DNA from: a virus
Virus record (IMG/VR): IMGVR_UViG_3300042892_000077
Span: 1-56,281 of that record
DNA: 56,281 nt
Strand: one strand, 5' to 3'
In this document: positions 17,996-26,440 of the stretch, in pieces
Position numbering within the stretch: the first letter of the stretch is position 1
Layout of the letters: the number at the start of each line of letters is the position of its first letter
The notes under the pieces: model-generated
Databases searched by the model: none
What the model saw: only the letters and a program-made list of their open reading frames with translations
Told to the model about the DNA's origin: nothing
Translations under genes and position numbers: made by a program

Positions 17996-20831
17996 CTTTA
18001 AGCTGGCCGTAGGCCAAGTCCTCAACGGCTTGGTCTGCGTCACTGAGGATGCCCTGCAAACGAGGGTGCGTGAGGTTCACACCGATGACGTACGACTGGC
18101 CCAGCTTGATGGGTGAGTCCTTACCGAGGTAAGCCTTCTCAGACTTGGGCGTAGCGATGGCATTCTCAGCAGCGATCTCAGACAGGAACGTCTTGTAGTC
18201 TGCGCCACGGGTAGCCAGCCACTTGCGAAAGTGTGTCCTGTCCAGCAGCACCGTACCATGTGTGAACAGGTCGCTGGATGTCTTGCGGTACATGTCGAAC
18301 CTCACACGCAACTCGCCCCGTGGTACACGGCTGAAGTCGATGGTGGGTTTCTGTACCCCTGTCTGCATGGCTGTCAACGTAGCGTCTGCGGTGTCGTTCA
18401 AGTACTCGGTCAACAGGTCGAACGAGTCGGTCTTGTTCTCGGCCACCGTCCGGCGTATCGCACCCATCTGTGCCAGTGCCCACTCGATTGCAGGGGTGTG
18501 GTCGAAGGCGATCAAGCCCCACTCTTTTGCCAGCCGCCCTGCCCATTCAGCGAGGATGATGGACTGCTCGTAGTACCGCTCACTACCCGCGAACTTGCAC
18601 TTGTATCGGGTGGCGAACTGCGCAGTTGCCTCAGCGATTGATGCACGGATACCGTCGGCTCCAAGCTCCAGCAACCGCCGTACAAACTCGTGGCCCACAT
18701 GTCCGTAGTTGGTGCTGACGAACTCATAAATCATGCGGCCAGCGGTGCTGTCCTTGGTGAACATCTGGTGGACGGGGACGCTCACCTCAAGGATACGGGC
18801 CATCTGCGCATCGGTGTCTAGCCCGGACGCAATCAGCTTGGCATTCATAGACTTGTTGGTGGATACGATAACGGGCATTGCCCATGTTGTCGAAGCGCGT
18901 TCCTCAGCGTTGCGATTGAGTCGGGTCTTGTTGCGTCCTTGGCTGACCCAGTACGCGAAGTCACCGACCTCCTTGTTGTCCATCATCGTTGTCTCGTCGA
19001 TGGTCATTGGCATGTGTGCGTACAGACCCATCCGTCCGAACAAACTGTTCTGTGTGAACTTGGCAGTGAAGTGCAACTCAGCAGGGTTACCATAGATCGA
19101 CTGCACCCAGAACTGGGCCAGTGTCTTGCCGCCGCCTGTCGGGCCGTACAGCGAGATGGTCAGTCCCTTCAAGCCAGTGAATGCGTAGAGCGGAGCAGAC
19201 AGTCCAACCAGCAGGGTGAACATGTGCGCTGGCATTCCAGCTTTCTCAAGCAAAGAGGTGAAGTCCACCCATGCTGACATCGACCCAGCGCGACCGTAGA
19301 GTTCAGTGCCCAGTCGCTGTGACCCAGCCGCCAGTGCGATGGTCTCCTCAGAAACCGTGCCGTCAGCATTGCGCCGCAGGATTGTGTCGCCAAGCACGAA
19401 CTGGGAGAAGTTTTCTTTCCACCCCATCGTGCTGTACATGTTGGTCATTGCGCGTTTCTGGCGCAACTCGTCCATATAAGATCGAAGCATAAGTTGGAAG
19501 TGTCCTGTCTGTGATTTGCCATTGAGCACGATGCCTTGGTCAGCGATGTTGGTCGCAAACTCCCTGTGCCCATCCGTGAGATAGGCTTGCCGCATTGCCA
19601 ACTCAGTCCAGCCCACGTGTGGCCGGTTCCAGTTGTAGCGCACAGTCTCGTAGCCCAGCCCCTCATCCTTGCCGTAGCTCACGGGGTAGATGTCGAACTT
19701 GCACACGTCGATGTCGGTCTCGTCGATGGTCATCTTGATACCATCTGAGGTGCGTTTGAACGGGCGCGGCAGTGGCACATCCAGTGCTGTCGATGCGGGA
19801 GCCTCAGTGGCAACGGCCACCTCTTGGTACTGCACACCCAGTCGTGCTGGGGAACCGATCTTGTCTTTGAACTTGCAGCCCTTGCAGCCACCGGGTCTGT
19901 CCACCTCGAACTTGGTACACGTGGTCGGGCCAGTGGTGGACATCTTCCAGTGGTGTACCTTGCGCAGTGTCTCCGTGGCGTTGAAGCCGGGGTGGTTCTC
20001 GCTCCACGATATGGCTACCTCATCGGGGTCTTGGCAGTACGCAGCCACTCCGATCAGGTTGTACCACAGGGGCTCGGCCACCTCAGTCTGGTTCTTGATA
20101 GCCCAGCCGATCTGCTGGCACTTCATGGCAACCACGGCTGCGACTGCTGGGGGTAGCTCCGCCTGAACCTGCAACGCTTGTGCCAACGGGCTGTTGGATG
20201 TTAAACGTGGGAGGCTCACCGGGCGAGCTACCGTGTACGCAGCCAGACAAGCAGCGATCTGCCCGACCAATGCAGTGGGTGCGTCGATGAGAAGCCGCAC
20301 CTCAGTGCCGCTCTTTGGGTTCTTTGTACCCACAGGGCGAAGCACCCGCGCACTGTCGGCGGGTACGGCTGGGTCAATCTCGAAACCCTTGTCCTTGGCA
20401 GCAGCTTTCATTGCCTCAGCCAGTGGCTTCCATCGGGCTGGCTCAAGCTCCTCGGATAGCACCCAGTACACATGCAGCCCGTTGCCGGAGTGAATGATCA
20501 TAGGCTTGGGCAGTCCCATCTGCTGGACAAACCTACCTGTTGCGGCCAGTCCTTCACGCCACGTGGGGAAGGGTTTGTTCTCACCGCAGTCAACGTCCAG
20601 CGCAATCACCTTGGTGGCTCGGACGTTCTCTTGTTTGCGACTTCCCTTTTCCGTGAATGCGGAGATGGCGAAGTATGTGTTGTTGCCGCGCTGGTCTAAG
20701 CCCAGCACTGCCTTTGCGAGATCGTCTACTGAGGAAAAGAATCCCTGCCTGTTACCGTCTGCATTGATGACGGTTGTGACAAAGAAACCTTCCGACGGTA
20801 GAACCCGCTGAAGAAAGTTCAACGTGTTCAT
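17988..20831 (-). CDS. Primase-helicase: AEP-type primase plus DUF927-like ATPase (947 aa)
   Basis: The N-terminal archaeo-eukaryotic primase-like domain shows the metal motif LDVDCG (D79, D81), HSGNGLHVYW (H114-W123) and ADSARVLRPVGTKN (R165 region). The C-terminal ATPase has Walker A GPTGGGKT (K569) and a Walker B-like PMTIDE about 60 residues later, as in DUF927 phage replication helicases. Together they would synthesise primers and unwind the fork. It is the last gene of the leftward operon, after the HTH gene. An RNA structure that can mask its AGGGG ribosome-binding site sits immediately upstream. The 3' end overlaps the convergent giant virion gene. Confidence 0.85.
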   Translation of the reverse strand: MNTLNFLQRVLPSEGFFVTTVINADGNRQGFFSSVDDLAKAVLGLDQRGNNTYFAISAFTEKGSRKQENVRATKVIALDVDCGENKPFPTWREGLAATGRFVQQMGLPKPMIIHSGNGLHVYWVLSEELEPARWKPLAEAMKAAAKDKGFEIDPAVPADSARVLRPVGTKNPKSGTEVRLLIDAPTALVGQIAACLAAYTVARPVSLPRLTSNSPLAQALQVQAELPPAVAAVVAMKCQQIGWAIKNQTEVAEPLWYNLIGVAAYCQDPDEVAISWSENHPGFNATETLRKVHHWKMSTTGPTTCTKFEVDRPGGCKGCKFKDKIGSPARLGVQYQEVAVATEAPASTALDVPLPRPFKRTSDGIKMTIDETDIDVCKFDIYPVSYGKDEGLGYETVRYNWNRPHVGWTELAMRQAYLTDGHREFATNIADQGIVLNGKSQTGHFQLMLRSYMDELRQKRAMTNMYSTMGWKENFSQFVLGDTILRRNADGTVSEETIALAAGSQRLGTELYGRAGSMSAWVDFTSLLEKAGMPAHMFTLLVGLSAPLYAFTGLKGLTISLYGPTGGGKTLAQFWVQSIYGNPAELHFTAKFTQNSLFGRMGLYAHMPMTIDETTMMDNKEVGDFAYWVSQGRNKTRLNRNAEERASTTWAMPVIVSTNKSMNAKLIASGLDTDAQMARILEVSVPVHQMFTKDSTAGRMIYEFVSTNYGHVGHEFVRRLLELGADGIRASIAEATAQFATRYKCKFAGSERYYEQSIILAEWAGRLAKEWGLIAFDHTPAIEWALAQMGAIRRTVAENKTDSFDLLTEYLNDTADATLTAMQTGVQKPTIDFSRVPRGELRVRFDMYRKTSSDLFTHGTVLLDRTHFRKWLATRGADYKTFLSEIAAENAIATPKSEKAYLGKDSPIKLGQSYVIGVNLTHPRLQGILSDADQAVEDLAYGQLKAI

Positions 20832-20872
20832 TGTGCCCCTGCTGGAACAGGGGGATTGCTCCCCCTGCTACC
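20832..20872 (-). promoter_or_regulatory. Two mutually exclusive hairpins controlling the primase-helicase start
   Basis: In transcript sense the 41-nt gap contains CAGGGGGA-GCAA-TCCCCCTG, a perfect 8-bp stem with a GNRA loop. The same CCCCTG can instead pair with the CAGGGG that forms the ribosome-binding site 5 nt before the ATG (6-bp stem, 6-nt loop). Only one of the two stems can form at a time. The upstream stem is stronger and would leave the site open. This suggests translational control by a ribosome finishing the HTH gene or by a bound protein. It is an inference from base pairing only. Confidence 0.5.
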
Positions 20873-21160
20873 TCATTTATCTAAATCAAGTACGGCTACG
20901 AGCCGCTCCTTGCGCTGCTTCTGGTCTGCGGCAATCACCTCTGGTGGAGGCCACTGGTGGTTCTTGATGACCGTCAGCAAGCGCCGCAACATTGTCCGTA
21001 CTGCCTCGTCGTTGGATTTGCGAAGGGGTTTGCCCTTCACCCAGCCATAATAAGTCATTCGGGACACTCCTAGCAACTCGGACATATCCTGAGTCGTGAG
21101 GAGCATGTGCTTGCGGAGCGCCTCGACCTTGGAAAATTCCAGTGTCGGTTTAGGCGTCAT
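20873..21160 (-). CDS. HTH transcriptional regulator, XRE/Cro-like (95 aa)
   Basis: Residues 22-45 form a recognisable helix-turn-helix (TTQDMSELLGVSRMTYYGWVKG), followed by a charged helical tail. The N-terminus overlaps the end of the SSB-like gene by 11 bp. It is the only clear DNA-binding regulator in the genome, so it is a candidate binder for the repeated operator-like sites at 37192-38852 and for control of the late promoter. Targets are inferred. Confidence 0.75.
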   Translation of the reverse strand: MTPKPTLEFSKVEALRKHMLLTTQDMSELLGVSRMTYYGWVKGKPLRKSNDEAVRTMLRRLLTVIKNHQWPPPEVIAADQKQRKERLVAVLDLDK

Positions 21161-22148
21161 CTGCGGCCACCTCTCCGACCAGTGCAGCGATCTCGTCAGC
21201 CAGTGACAGCGACGACTGCGCGTCTGCTACCTGTACAGGAGCAGCCTTGGCTTGCACAGGCTTGGCAGCAGGGGTTGCTGGGGCCGGTGTTGCCTTGGCG
21301 GGAGCGCCGAAACCACGCTTTGGAGCAGCAGCCGGTGCGGGTGCAGGGGCAGGTGCAGGTTCCTCAACGGGAGCCACTGCTTTGACAGCGGGTTTCGGCA
21401 CAACTGGTGCAGCAGCACGTGCAATCTGGGGCACGGCCACGGCTTTTGAATTCTCACCAGTGATCTCACGCACGGCTGGTGTACCGAACAGTGTATCAAC
21501 AACTTCCTGAGTCTCAGGCTCAAGGAATCCGTGGAAGGAAAACTTCAGCTTGGGGAACGAAGCATCAGTGTCAAACGACACACGGGTCTTGATAATCTCT
21601 GGCGGGATACCACGGACGGACAACTCTTTCTGGTACTGGTTCAATCCCTTGAGTGCAGCCGGAGTAACGGACAGCAGGTAGATCGGGCCAGTCGGGTCAT
21701 CGGCAGAGACCACAGCCAGACGCTTGGTATCAGCACAGGCTTTGATCTGCTGACCATTGTCAGTCACTTTGGAACCCCATGCGTTTTGTGGGCAGCTTGC
21801 GCACAGGTCGTTCTGCGGGTCGGTAGCTGATGCGTCAGGGGACACACCGTCCAACGACTGGCAATCAGGGGCTTGTGGCTCGGCGTCTTTCGTCCATGCC
21901 TTGGCGTACCATGACTTGGACAGGCGGGGGTTCGCACCAACAACTACCACGTCGAGGGTCGTGGATTCCAGCACAGTCTCGGTGTCACCCTCGACGATGC
22001 GAAAGCGTGAACCCTTGATACTGATGCGTGGGAACGACTCACTTGTGGACAGGCCACCAGTCATGGACTGGGACAGCGCAGATGGAACACCAACACGGGA
22101 TGCGAGGTGGGCGGGGACGGTAAGATTCACGAGGGCGATGTTGCTCAT
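21150..22148 (-). CDS. Single-stranded-DNA-binding-like protein with Cys cluster and acidic tail (332 aa)
   Basis: The N-terminal 200 residues form a beta-rich domain with four or five cysteines (DCQSLDG, LCASC, KACADTKR, about residues 95-145) that could bind zinc, as in several phage SSB-like proteins. A long Pro/Ala-rich linker (about residues 235-310) leads to an acidic, hydrophobic end (ADEIAALVGEVAADDA). This is the arrangement of an SSB with an acidic tail for partner binding. It is placed among replication genes and has a strong AAGGAG site. The SSB role is a good inference but not proven. Confidence 0.6.
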   Translation of the reverse strand: MSNIALVNLTVPAHLASRVGVPSALSQSMTGGLSTSESFPRISIKGSRFRIVEGDTETVLESTTLDVVVVGANPRLSKSWYAKAWTKDAEPQAPDCQSLDGVSPDASATDPQNDLCASCPQNAWGSKVTDNGQQIKACADTKRLAVVSADDPTGPIYLLSVTPAALKGLNQYQKELSVRGIPPEIIKTRVSFDTDASFPKLKFSFHGFLEPETQEVVDTLFGTPAVREITGENSKAVAVPQIARAAAPVVPKPAVKAVAPVEEPAPAPAPAPAAAPKRGFGAPAKATPAPATPAAKPVQAKAAPVQVADAQSSLSLADEIAALVGEVAADDA

Positions 22149-22561
22149 TTTGAGACTCCTTGGTTGACGAAAAATTGTGATGTGTTGCGACCGCTGACTA
22201 CGGTATGACCTGTGCCACCTTTACCGATAGCGGTGGTGTACTGGCCGGAGATGGAACCTCCCCATGCTGGCTCAATGCCCAGCTTCTCTTTGGCAGCAGC
22301 GACCACGATGTGATCAGCGATTGCTTGGCGATCAGCGCAGTAAGTGAACCCACCCATACGCTCACCGTGGAGGATGGATTCTTGGTTCATAGTACGCACG
22401 AGGTAACCGTTGTCGATCTTGAACGCCACCAGTGCAGCGCCGCTGCTACCCAGCATGTCTTGTATCTTGTTGGCGCGACCCGCCTCGATGACGTACTCAC
22501 GTGCTGCCACGTCATCATGCAATATATTCCGCAGTGTTTTGCGGAGCCAGTTTTTAATCAT
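22145..22561 (-). CDS. Hypothetical protein in replication operon (138 aa)
   Basis: The N-terminus is basic and helical (IKNWLRKTLRNILHDDVAAREYVIEAGRANKIQDML). A compact alpha/beta body ends in a Gly-rich stretch (GGSISGQYTTAIGKGGTGHT). It is coupled by ATGA to the SSB-like gene downstream and lies 3 bp after the gene upstream. I do not recognise a family. The tight spacing suggests a replication-associated role. Confidence 0.7.
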   Translation of the reverse strand: MIKNWLRKTLRNILHDDVAAREYVIEAGRANKIQDMLGSSGAALVAFKIDNGYLVRTMNQESILHGERMGGFTYCADRQAIADHIVVAAAKEKLGIEPAWGGSISGQYTTAIGKGGTGHTVVSGRNTSQFFVNQGVSK

Positions 22562-22564
22562 GGT

Positions 22565-23017
22565 CTAGTCCTCAGCTTTGACTGTTGGTTTGCGGACACT
22601 AACGCTCAACTTAGTGCCGTATGTAATACCGGGCGGGACGGCCTTGGTCAGGTCGATGTATCCACGCACGGCTGTTTTGCTCACACGCTTTTCCAGCATG
22701 TCGAACGCATCGTTCTCACGGATGAACGTCAGCACTGCATCCCAGTCGGCCACGTTCGCAAAGTCGGTGGTTGTCAGGAACGCTGTACCGTGCGCTGTCT
22801 TGAAGCTGGACACTCCAAGCTGGTCGGCCTGAGCTTTAATCCACGCTTCGAGCTTGGTCATCTTGGCCTCAATCGTGGACACCTTGTCTTTGATCTCTGC
22901 TTCGATGGCTTCCTTCTGCCTACGTAGCTTCATGTACGTGCCGATCACATCGTCCACGTTAGGTACGTCCATCCTTGCTCTGGCGTGGGACGCGATCTCC
23001 TCTGCATATTCACTCAT
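22565..23017 (-). CDS. Coiled-coil protein, possibly Gam-like (150 aa)
   Basis: A long central coiled coil (YMKLRRQKEAIEAEIKDKVSTIEAKMTKLEAWIKAQADQ, about residues 31-72) is followed by a globular end with FKTAHGTAFLTTTDFANVADWDAVL. The coil plus conserved end resembles Gam-type proteins that protect DNA ends from host nucleases, which would fit its place next to helicase and nucleases. The match is to architecture only. ATG 23017 is chosen because AGGTGAT precedes it, not the start at 23044. Confidence 0.65.
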   Translation of the reverse strand: MSEYAEEIASHARARMDVPNVDDVIGTYMKLRRQKEAIEAEIKDKVSTIEAKMTKLEAWIKAQADQLGVSSFKTAHGTAFLTTTDFANVADWDAVLTFIRENDAFDMLEKRVSKTAVRGYIDLTKAVPPGITYGTKLSVSVRKPTVKAED

Positions 23018-23021
23018 GTCA

Positions 23022-24590
23022 TCACCTCTTATTTGTAAGTTCACTAATCATGTCCAGCAGCAAGCCTTGCAGCTTCTGCTTTGTACGCAGCCGCTCGTAC
23101 ATCTTGTGCTCAAGGTCTGTCGCCTCGATGTGGATGACGTTGGACACGTTGCGTTTGCCGATGCGCTCGATACGACCATTGGCTTGCACGTAGACTTCGT
23201 TGCTGTTGATCGGCCCGTACCAGATAATCGTTGAGGCTGAGGTCAGTGTCAGACCGTGTGCCATCGTGCCGGGGTGGGCGATCAATACATGTGGGTCACG
23301 CTCGTGCTGGAACCCTTGGAATATCCTGTTGCGCTCTGACGCAGACACCGCACCGTTGACAACGCCAACAGACCAGTGCTTGCTCAGTTCTTTCTCCAAC
23401 ATGTGGAGTGTCCCTGTCAGTGGGACGAACAGAATTACTTTCTCTCCTGCTTCTTCGATGATCTCCTTGACCAAGTTAATCCGTGGGGAACAGTCGATCA
23501 GGATGTTCTGACCGTCATCGCCATACGCCACGCCGCAAGCGATCTGCACTAACTTCTGAACCTTGACTGCCTCGTTGACTGCCGTGATGGTTCCACCGGA
23601 CACGCGCTCCTGTGTCATCTCGGTCACGAAATGTTTGAGCATCTGCTCGTAGTGCTTCTTCTGCTCTGGGGTCAGGGCCACCTGCCTTGTCTGCACGATG
23701 GTCTCTGGCAAGTCAAAGCACTCGTCCCGTGTGTACCGCACCGATGGCTGGAGGATGTGCTTGACAATCTCCGTTGACTCCGGACGTGGCACGAACTTCC
23801 ACTGGCCTATCTTCATCATCACCTGTTCACGGAACGCGGTATACGTCTTGGTGCAGAACGGGCTGTTGATCAGCTTGGACAAAGCCCATGCGTCTGTCGG
23901 GTCGTTAGGCGTAGGTGTTCCGGTCATCAACCACAAACGTGCTGATGGGTTATTGTCTGCCCACTTGCGAAATATCTTGAACCGTTGCGTCGATGGGTTG
24001 CGCAGCACTGCTGCCTCGTCCACGATGATCAGGTCGAACATGCCGTGGCACTGCTCCTTGATGATGGGGAACCCGTCATGGTTGACGATATAAAACTGTA
24101 CGTCATGCTTGAGTAACTTCAGCCGCTTCTCTGCCGTGCCGTGCATCACCACGAACTTGTGGTGTGGAAAGCCAGTGAACAAGGCGTCACCCCAGACCCG
24201 CTCCAGTGTGGACAGCGGCGACAGTATCAGGACACGCTTGATCTTCTTGGTCTTGAGCAAGTAGTCCGCTGCCCACAGTGCGCTCTGGGTCTTGCCAGTA
24301 CCGATCTCGTTGAGTACCAGTGCCCGATGCTGCAAGGTCAGGAACGCTGCCGTCTGCTTCTGGTGGTCGTAAGGTACGTACTGGCCCGGCCACGGGTAGT
24401 AGTGCAGGATAGGGGATGGGGCTTCGATGCCCAGATTGCGCAGCACCTTGACTTCATCAAGCTGATGTGGCGTGATGACCAGTGTCACCCCCTGCACTTC
24501 AATTGTCTTGGCCGTGGGGATGCTGTCGAGTACCCTGTTGGGGTTGTTCAACTTCAGCGCAATCGCCCTTGACTTCTCAACTACCAGCAT
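23022..24590 (-). CDS. SNF2-family DNA helicase/translocase (522 aa)
   Basis: Motifs are seen in order: motif I NEIGTGKTQSA (about residues 90-100), motif Ia LILSPLSTLERVW, motif II VDEAAVLRN (DEAA), motif III LMTGTP, motif V near HPGTMAHGLTLTSAS and motif VI QANGRIERIGK (QxxGRxxRxG). This is a full-length superfamily 2 SNF2 core without accessory domains, as in many phages, acting in replication or recombination. A VRR-NUC nuclease gene lies immediately upstream with 4 bp between, a frequent phage pairing. ATG 24590 has an AAGGTAA site. Confidence 0.92.
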   Translation of the reverse strand: MLVVEKSRAIALKLNNPNRVLDSIPTAKTIEVQGVTLVITPHQLDEVKVLRNLGIEAPSPILHYYPWPGQYVPYDHQKQTAAFLTLQHRALVLNEIGTGKTQSALWAADYLLKTKKIKRVLILSPLSTLERVWGDALFTGFPHHKFVVMHGTAEKRLKLLKHDVQFYIVNHDGFPIIKEQCHGMFDLIIVDEAAVLRNPSTQRFKIFRKWADNNPSARLWLMTGTPTPNDPTDAWALSKLINSPFCTKTYTAFREQVMMKIGQWKFVPRPESTEIVKHILQPSVRYTRDECFDLPETIVQTRQVALTPEQKKHYEQMLKHFVTEMTQERVSGGTITAVNEAVKVQKLVQIACGVAYGDDGQNILIDCSPRINLVKEIIEEAGEKVILFVPLTGTLHMLEKELSKHWSVGVVNGAVSASERNRIFQGFQHERDPHVLIAHPGTMAHGLTLTSASTIIWYGPINSNEVYVQANGRIERIGKRNVSNVIHIEATDLEHKMYERLRTKQKLQGLLLDMISELTNKR

Positions 24591-24594
24591 GTCG

Positions 24595-24894
24595 TTACCT
24601 TCTGTTCTCGATGATCGCCTCAAGCGCCATCAATGTAATGTCGTCAGATACCACCACCCACGTACCACCGGCTTCCTTGATCTCCCGACCACAGATTTTC
24701 TGTAGCTCGGTCGGCTTGCCAGTGGCAGACTTGACCTCAATCCCAACAAACTCCCCGCTCACGATGGCAATGATGTCTGGTATCCCTGACTTGCCGAACC
24801 CGTTGTTCGCTGGGAAAAAGTACCAGATGTTCATCGCCTTGAGTAGCTTCACTACCTTGGCTTTAACCTTACCCTCGGGGGTCAATGCACTCAT
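24595..24894 (-). CDS. VRR-NUC endonuclease (99 aa)
   Basis: This is a minimal VRR-NUC domain of the PD-(D/E)xK superfamily. GIPDIIAI (acidic metal ligand) is followed by FVGIEVKSATGKPTELQ (the ExK motif and conserved T-Q helix). The N-terminal helix and aromatic motif WYFFPANNGFGKSG are also typical. It probably cleaves branched DNA together with the SNF2 helicase encoded just downstream. Length is usual for the phage form. Confidence 0.9.
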   Translation of the reverse strand: MSALTPEGKVKAKVVKLLKAMNIWYFFPANNGFGKSGIPDIIAIVSGEFVGIEVKSATGKPTELQKICGREIKEAGGTWVVVSDDITLMALEAIIENRR

Positions 24895-24936
24895 TGTATC
24901 ACCTACCTTTACGCTTGTGTCAAGTATTTAATTAGG

Positions 24937-25593
24937 TTAAACCCTAGCAAAGTCACAGTCATGTCGGGCTGGACAGAACCGGCACAGCCCGCTGGGTTTC
25001 GCGGGCCAGTTGTCATGCTCCAGTGAGGTGTGGATACGCTGGATGCGCTTCATAATCTCGGCCCACACAGTGTTGACATCCTCTCGGTTGTACACCTCGG
25101 TGTCCATCTCCATCGTCTTGAGCCAGACCAGACTGGTCTTCACCCGCTGCACCTGCGGGTAGTGCTTGAACACCTGTGCCGCAAAGATTTGCATCTGGAA
25201 AAAGTCCACTTTGCGCTTGCCCGTCTTCCAATCCATGACCACTGCATCGTTGCCTGTGATTACAAGCACGTCAAGTTTACTTCGCAGCCATGCGTCCGCA
25301 TCCCACCAACCTGTTGGTGTAAGGTTGTCGTTGAGAACCAACTCCTTCTCGATGTGCAACTCACCGTTGCTGGCGATGCGCTCGACCGATTTGCACAGCG
25401 GCTCGTAGTTGATGATCTCCTGCGGTAGGTCTGTGCCCTTGAGCCGGTTCTCAAGGAACGCATGTACCCGTTCGCCGTGCTTGCTGGCTTCGCCCCCGCC
25501 GTCCACCACGTCTTTAAGGATTCGTTGGCGGTAGTACCGCAACGGGCAGTTCTCGTACAAGGTGATGGACGAGTAGGAATGAGCAAGGCGCAT
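24937..25593 (-). CDS. Cas4/RecB-like exonuclease with Fe-S cysteines (218 aa)
   Basis: A PD-(D/E)xK nuclease: SKLDVLVITG (metal-binding Asp) and VVMDWKTGKRK (DxK), with the QMQIFAA helix typical of RecB/Cas4 nucleases. Four cysteines, one N-terminal (LYENCPLRY) and three C-terminal (LCRFCPARHDCDFA), match the Fe-S cluster layout of Cas4/AddB-like proteins. It probably resects DNA ends for recombination with the SNF2 and SSB-like proteins. No CRISPR array is present. A small CAGGG/CCCTG hairpin lies upstream at 25606-25620. Confidence 0.88.
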   Translation of the reverse strand: MRLAHSYSSITLYENCPLRYYRQRILKDVVDGGGEASKHGERVHAFLENRLKGTDLPQEIINYEPLCKSVERIASNGELHIEKELVLNDNLTPTGWWDADAWLRSKLDVLVITGNDAVVMDWKTGKRKVDFFQMQIFAAQVFKHYPQVQRVKTSLVWLKTMEMDTEVYNREDVNTVWAEIMKRIQRIHTSLEHDNWPAKPSGLCRFCPARHDCDFARV

Positions 25594-25653
25594 AGGTCAT
25601 AGCCACAGGGGGTATCCCTGCGGTGTACTGTTAATTGGAAAAGCCAGTGTACA

Positions 25654-25884
25654 TCACGCCGACATGCGTTGCAAGGCGTCGTACTTGGCAAGCTCCAGCG
25701 TGGCAACAAGTTGCATCAAGTCAGTGATGCCGGACGAGAAACGATGGTAGTCCCCGTCGATCTTCACCAGCATGAACACCTCGCTTGCGTTGCCCGACTC
25801 GATGACTTGCTCAGTGACAGCAGCCAACAACTTCAGCACCTCGTGGTTGCGTGGTTCCCGCTTGATCTCTTTGATGTTGCTCAT
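25654..25884 (-). CDS. Hypothetical protein (76 aa)
   Basis: A short, mixed-charge protein (residues 10-76) with the predicted pattern helix-strand-strand-helix (VFMLVKIDGDYHRFSSG then a helical end). The start at 25884 is chosen because it overlaps the upstream stop as ATGA and has a GAAAG-like site. An upstream ATG at 25908 lacks one. The family is unknown. Confidence 0.6.
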   Translation of the reverse strand: MSNIKEIKREPRNHEVLKLLAAVTEQVIESGNASEVFMLVKIDGDYHRFSSGITDLMQLVATLELAKYDALQRMSA

Positions 25885-26249
25885 TTGTTTTCTTTCGGTG
25901 GCGTGCATGTGTGAATCGTGGTCAGGTCAGCAGTGCGCTTGCCGCAGCGTTGGCAGAAGTTGCGCTCCTGTATGGGCAGCTTTTTCCATCTGTCATCGCC
26001 AGCCTCCATAACGTATGCGAAGTCAAGCGGCTCCTGCTCTGGCTGTGCCGTCAATTCTTCAATGCGTTTTTCCAGCCATTTGATTGTTGATTCGTGGTAC
26101 TGGATGATGATTGCGTCTGCATCATCATGTGCCAAGGCTTCAGCCACCATTGCCTCACGCTCATCAGCACGGACAAGCTCAGCGAAATGTTCAATGTCCC
26201 CGTGCAGCGTCAGGCCGTTGACCTCGATCAGTTTAAATACATCAGTCAT
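25881..26249 (-). CDS. Hypothetical protein with C-terminal zinc-binding motif (122 aa)
   Basis: A helical, acidic body includes a likely coiled coil (YHESTIKWLEKRIEELTAQ). The C-terminal CQRCGKRTADLTTIHTC could form a small zinc site (CxxC plus H/C). ATGA overlaps at both ends place it in a tightly coupled string of small genes before the polymerase. ATG 26249 has a GAAGGGGAAC site. The function is unknown. Confidence 0.65.
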   Translation of the reverse strand: MTDVFKLIEVNGLTLHGDIEHFAELVRADEREAMVAEALAHDDADAIIIQYHESTIKWLEKRIEELTAQPEQEPLDFAYVMEAGDDRWKKLPIQERNFCQRCGKRTADLTTIHTCTPPKENK

Positions 26250-26440
26250 ATGTTCCCCTTCGGTGTATCGAACCGTATAAAAAAGCATCGCCATCCTCTG
26301 AAGATGTGCAGCCCGTTGAACTCCACGTCACCCGCAGTGGCCTTGCGCTGGGCCAGTGCTGCGTTGTAGCGCAGGAACCTCGTGCCGTTTACATCGAACA
26401 GGATGTACCCACGTAGCCATGCTTCCAGTGTCTTGTTCAT
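26246..26440 (-). CDS. Hypothetical protein (64 aa)
   Basis: A small basic, aromatic-rich protein (NKTLEAWLRGYILFDVNGTRFLRYNAALA...FRGWRCFFIRF) that looks like a compact beta-rich fold. It is coupled by ATGA at its 3' end and overlaps the next upstream gene by 4 bp. No family is recognised. Confidence 0.6.
   Translation of the reverse strand: MNKTLEAWLRGYILFDVNGTRFLRYNAALAQRKATAGDVEFNGLHIFRGWRCFFIRFDTPKGNI

Noticed and set aside
24937-25593. Part of a CRISPR system (Cas4-like nuclease)
   Set aside because: No repeat-spacer array and no other cas gene were found. Such nucleases are common in phage recombination modules.
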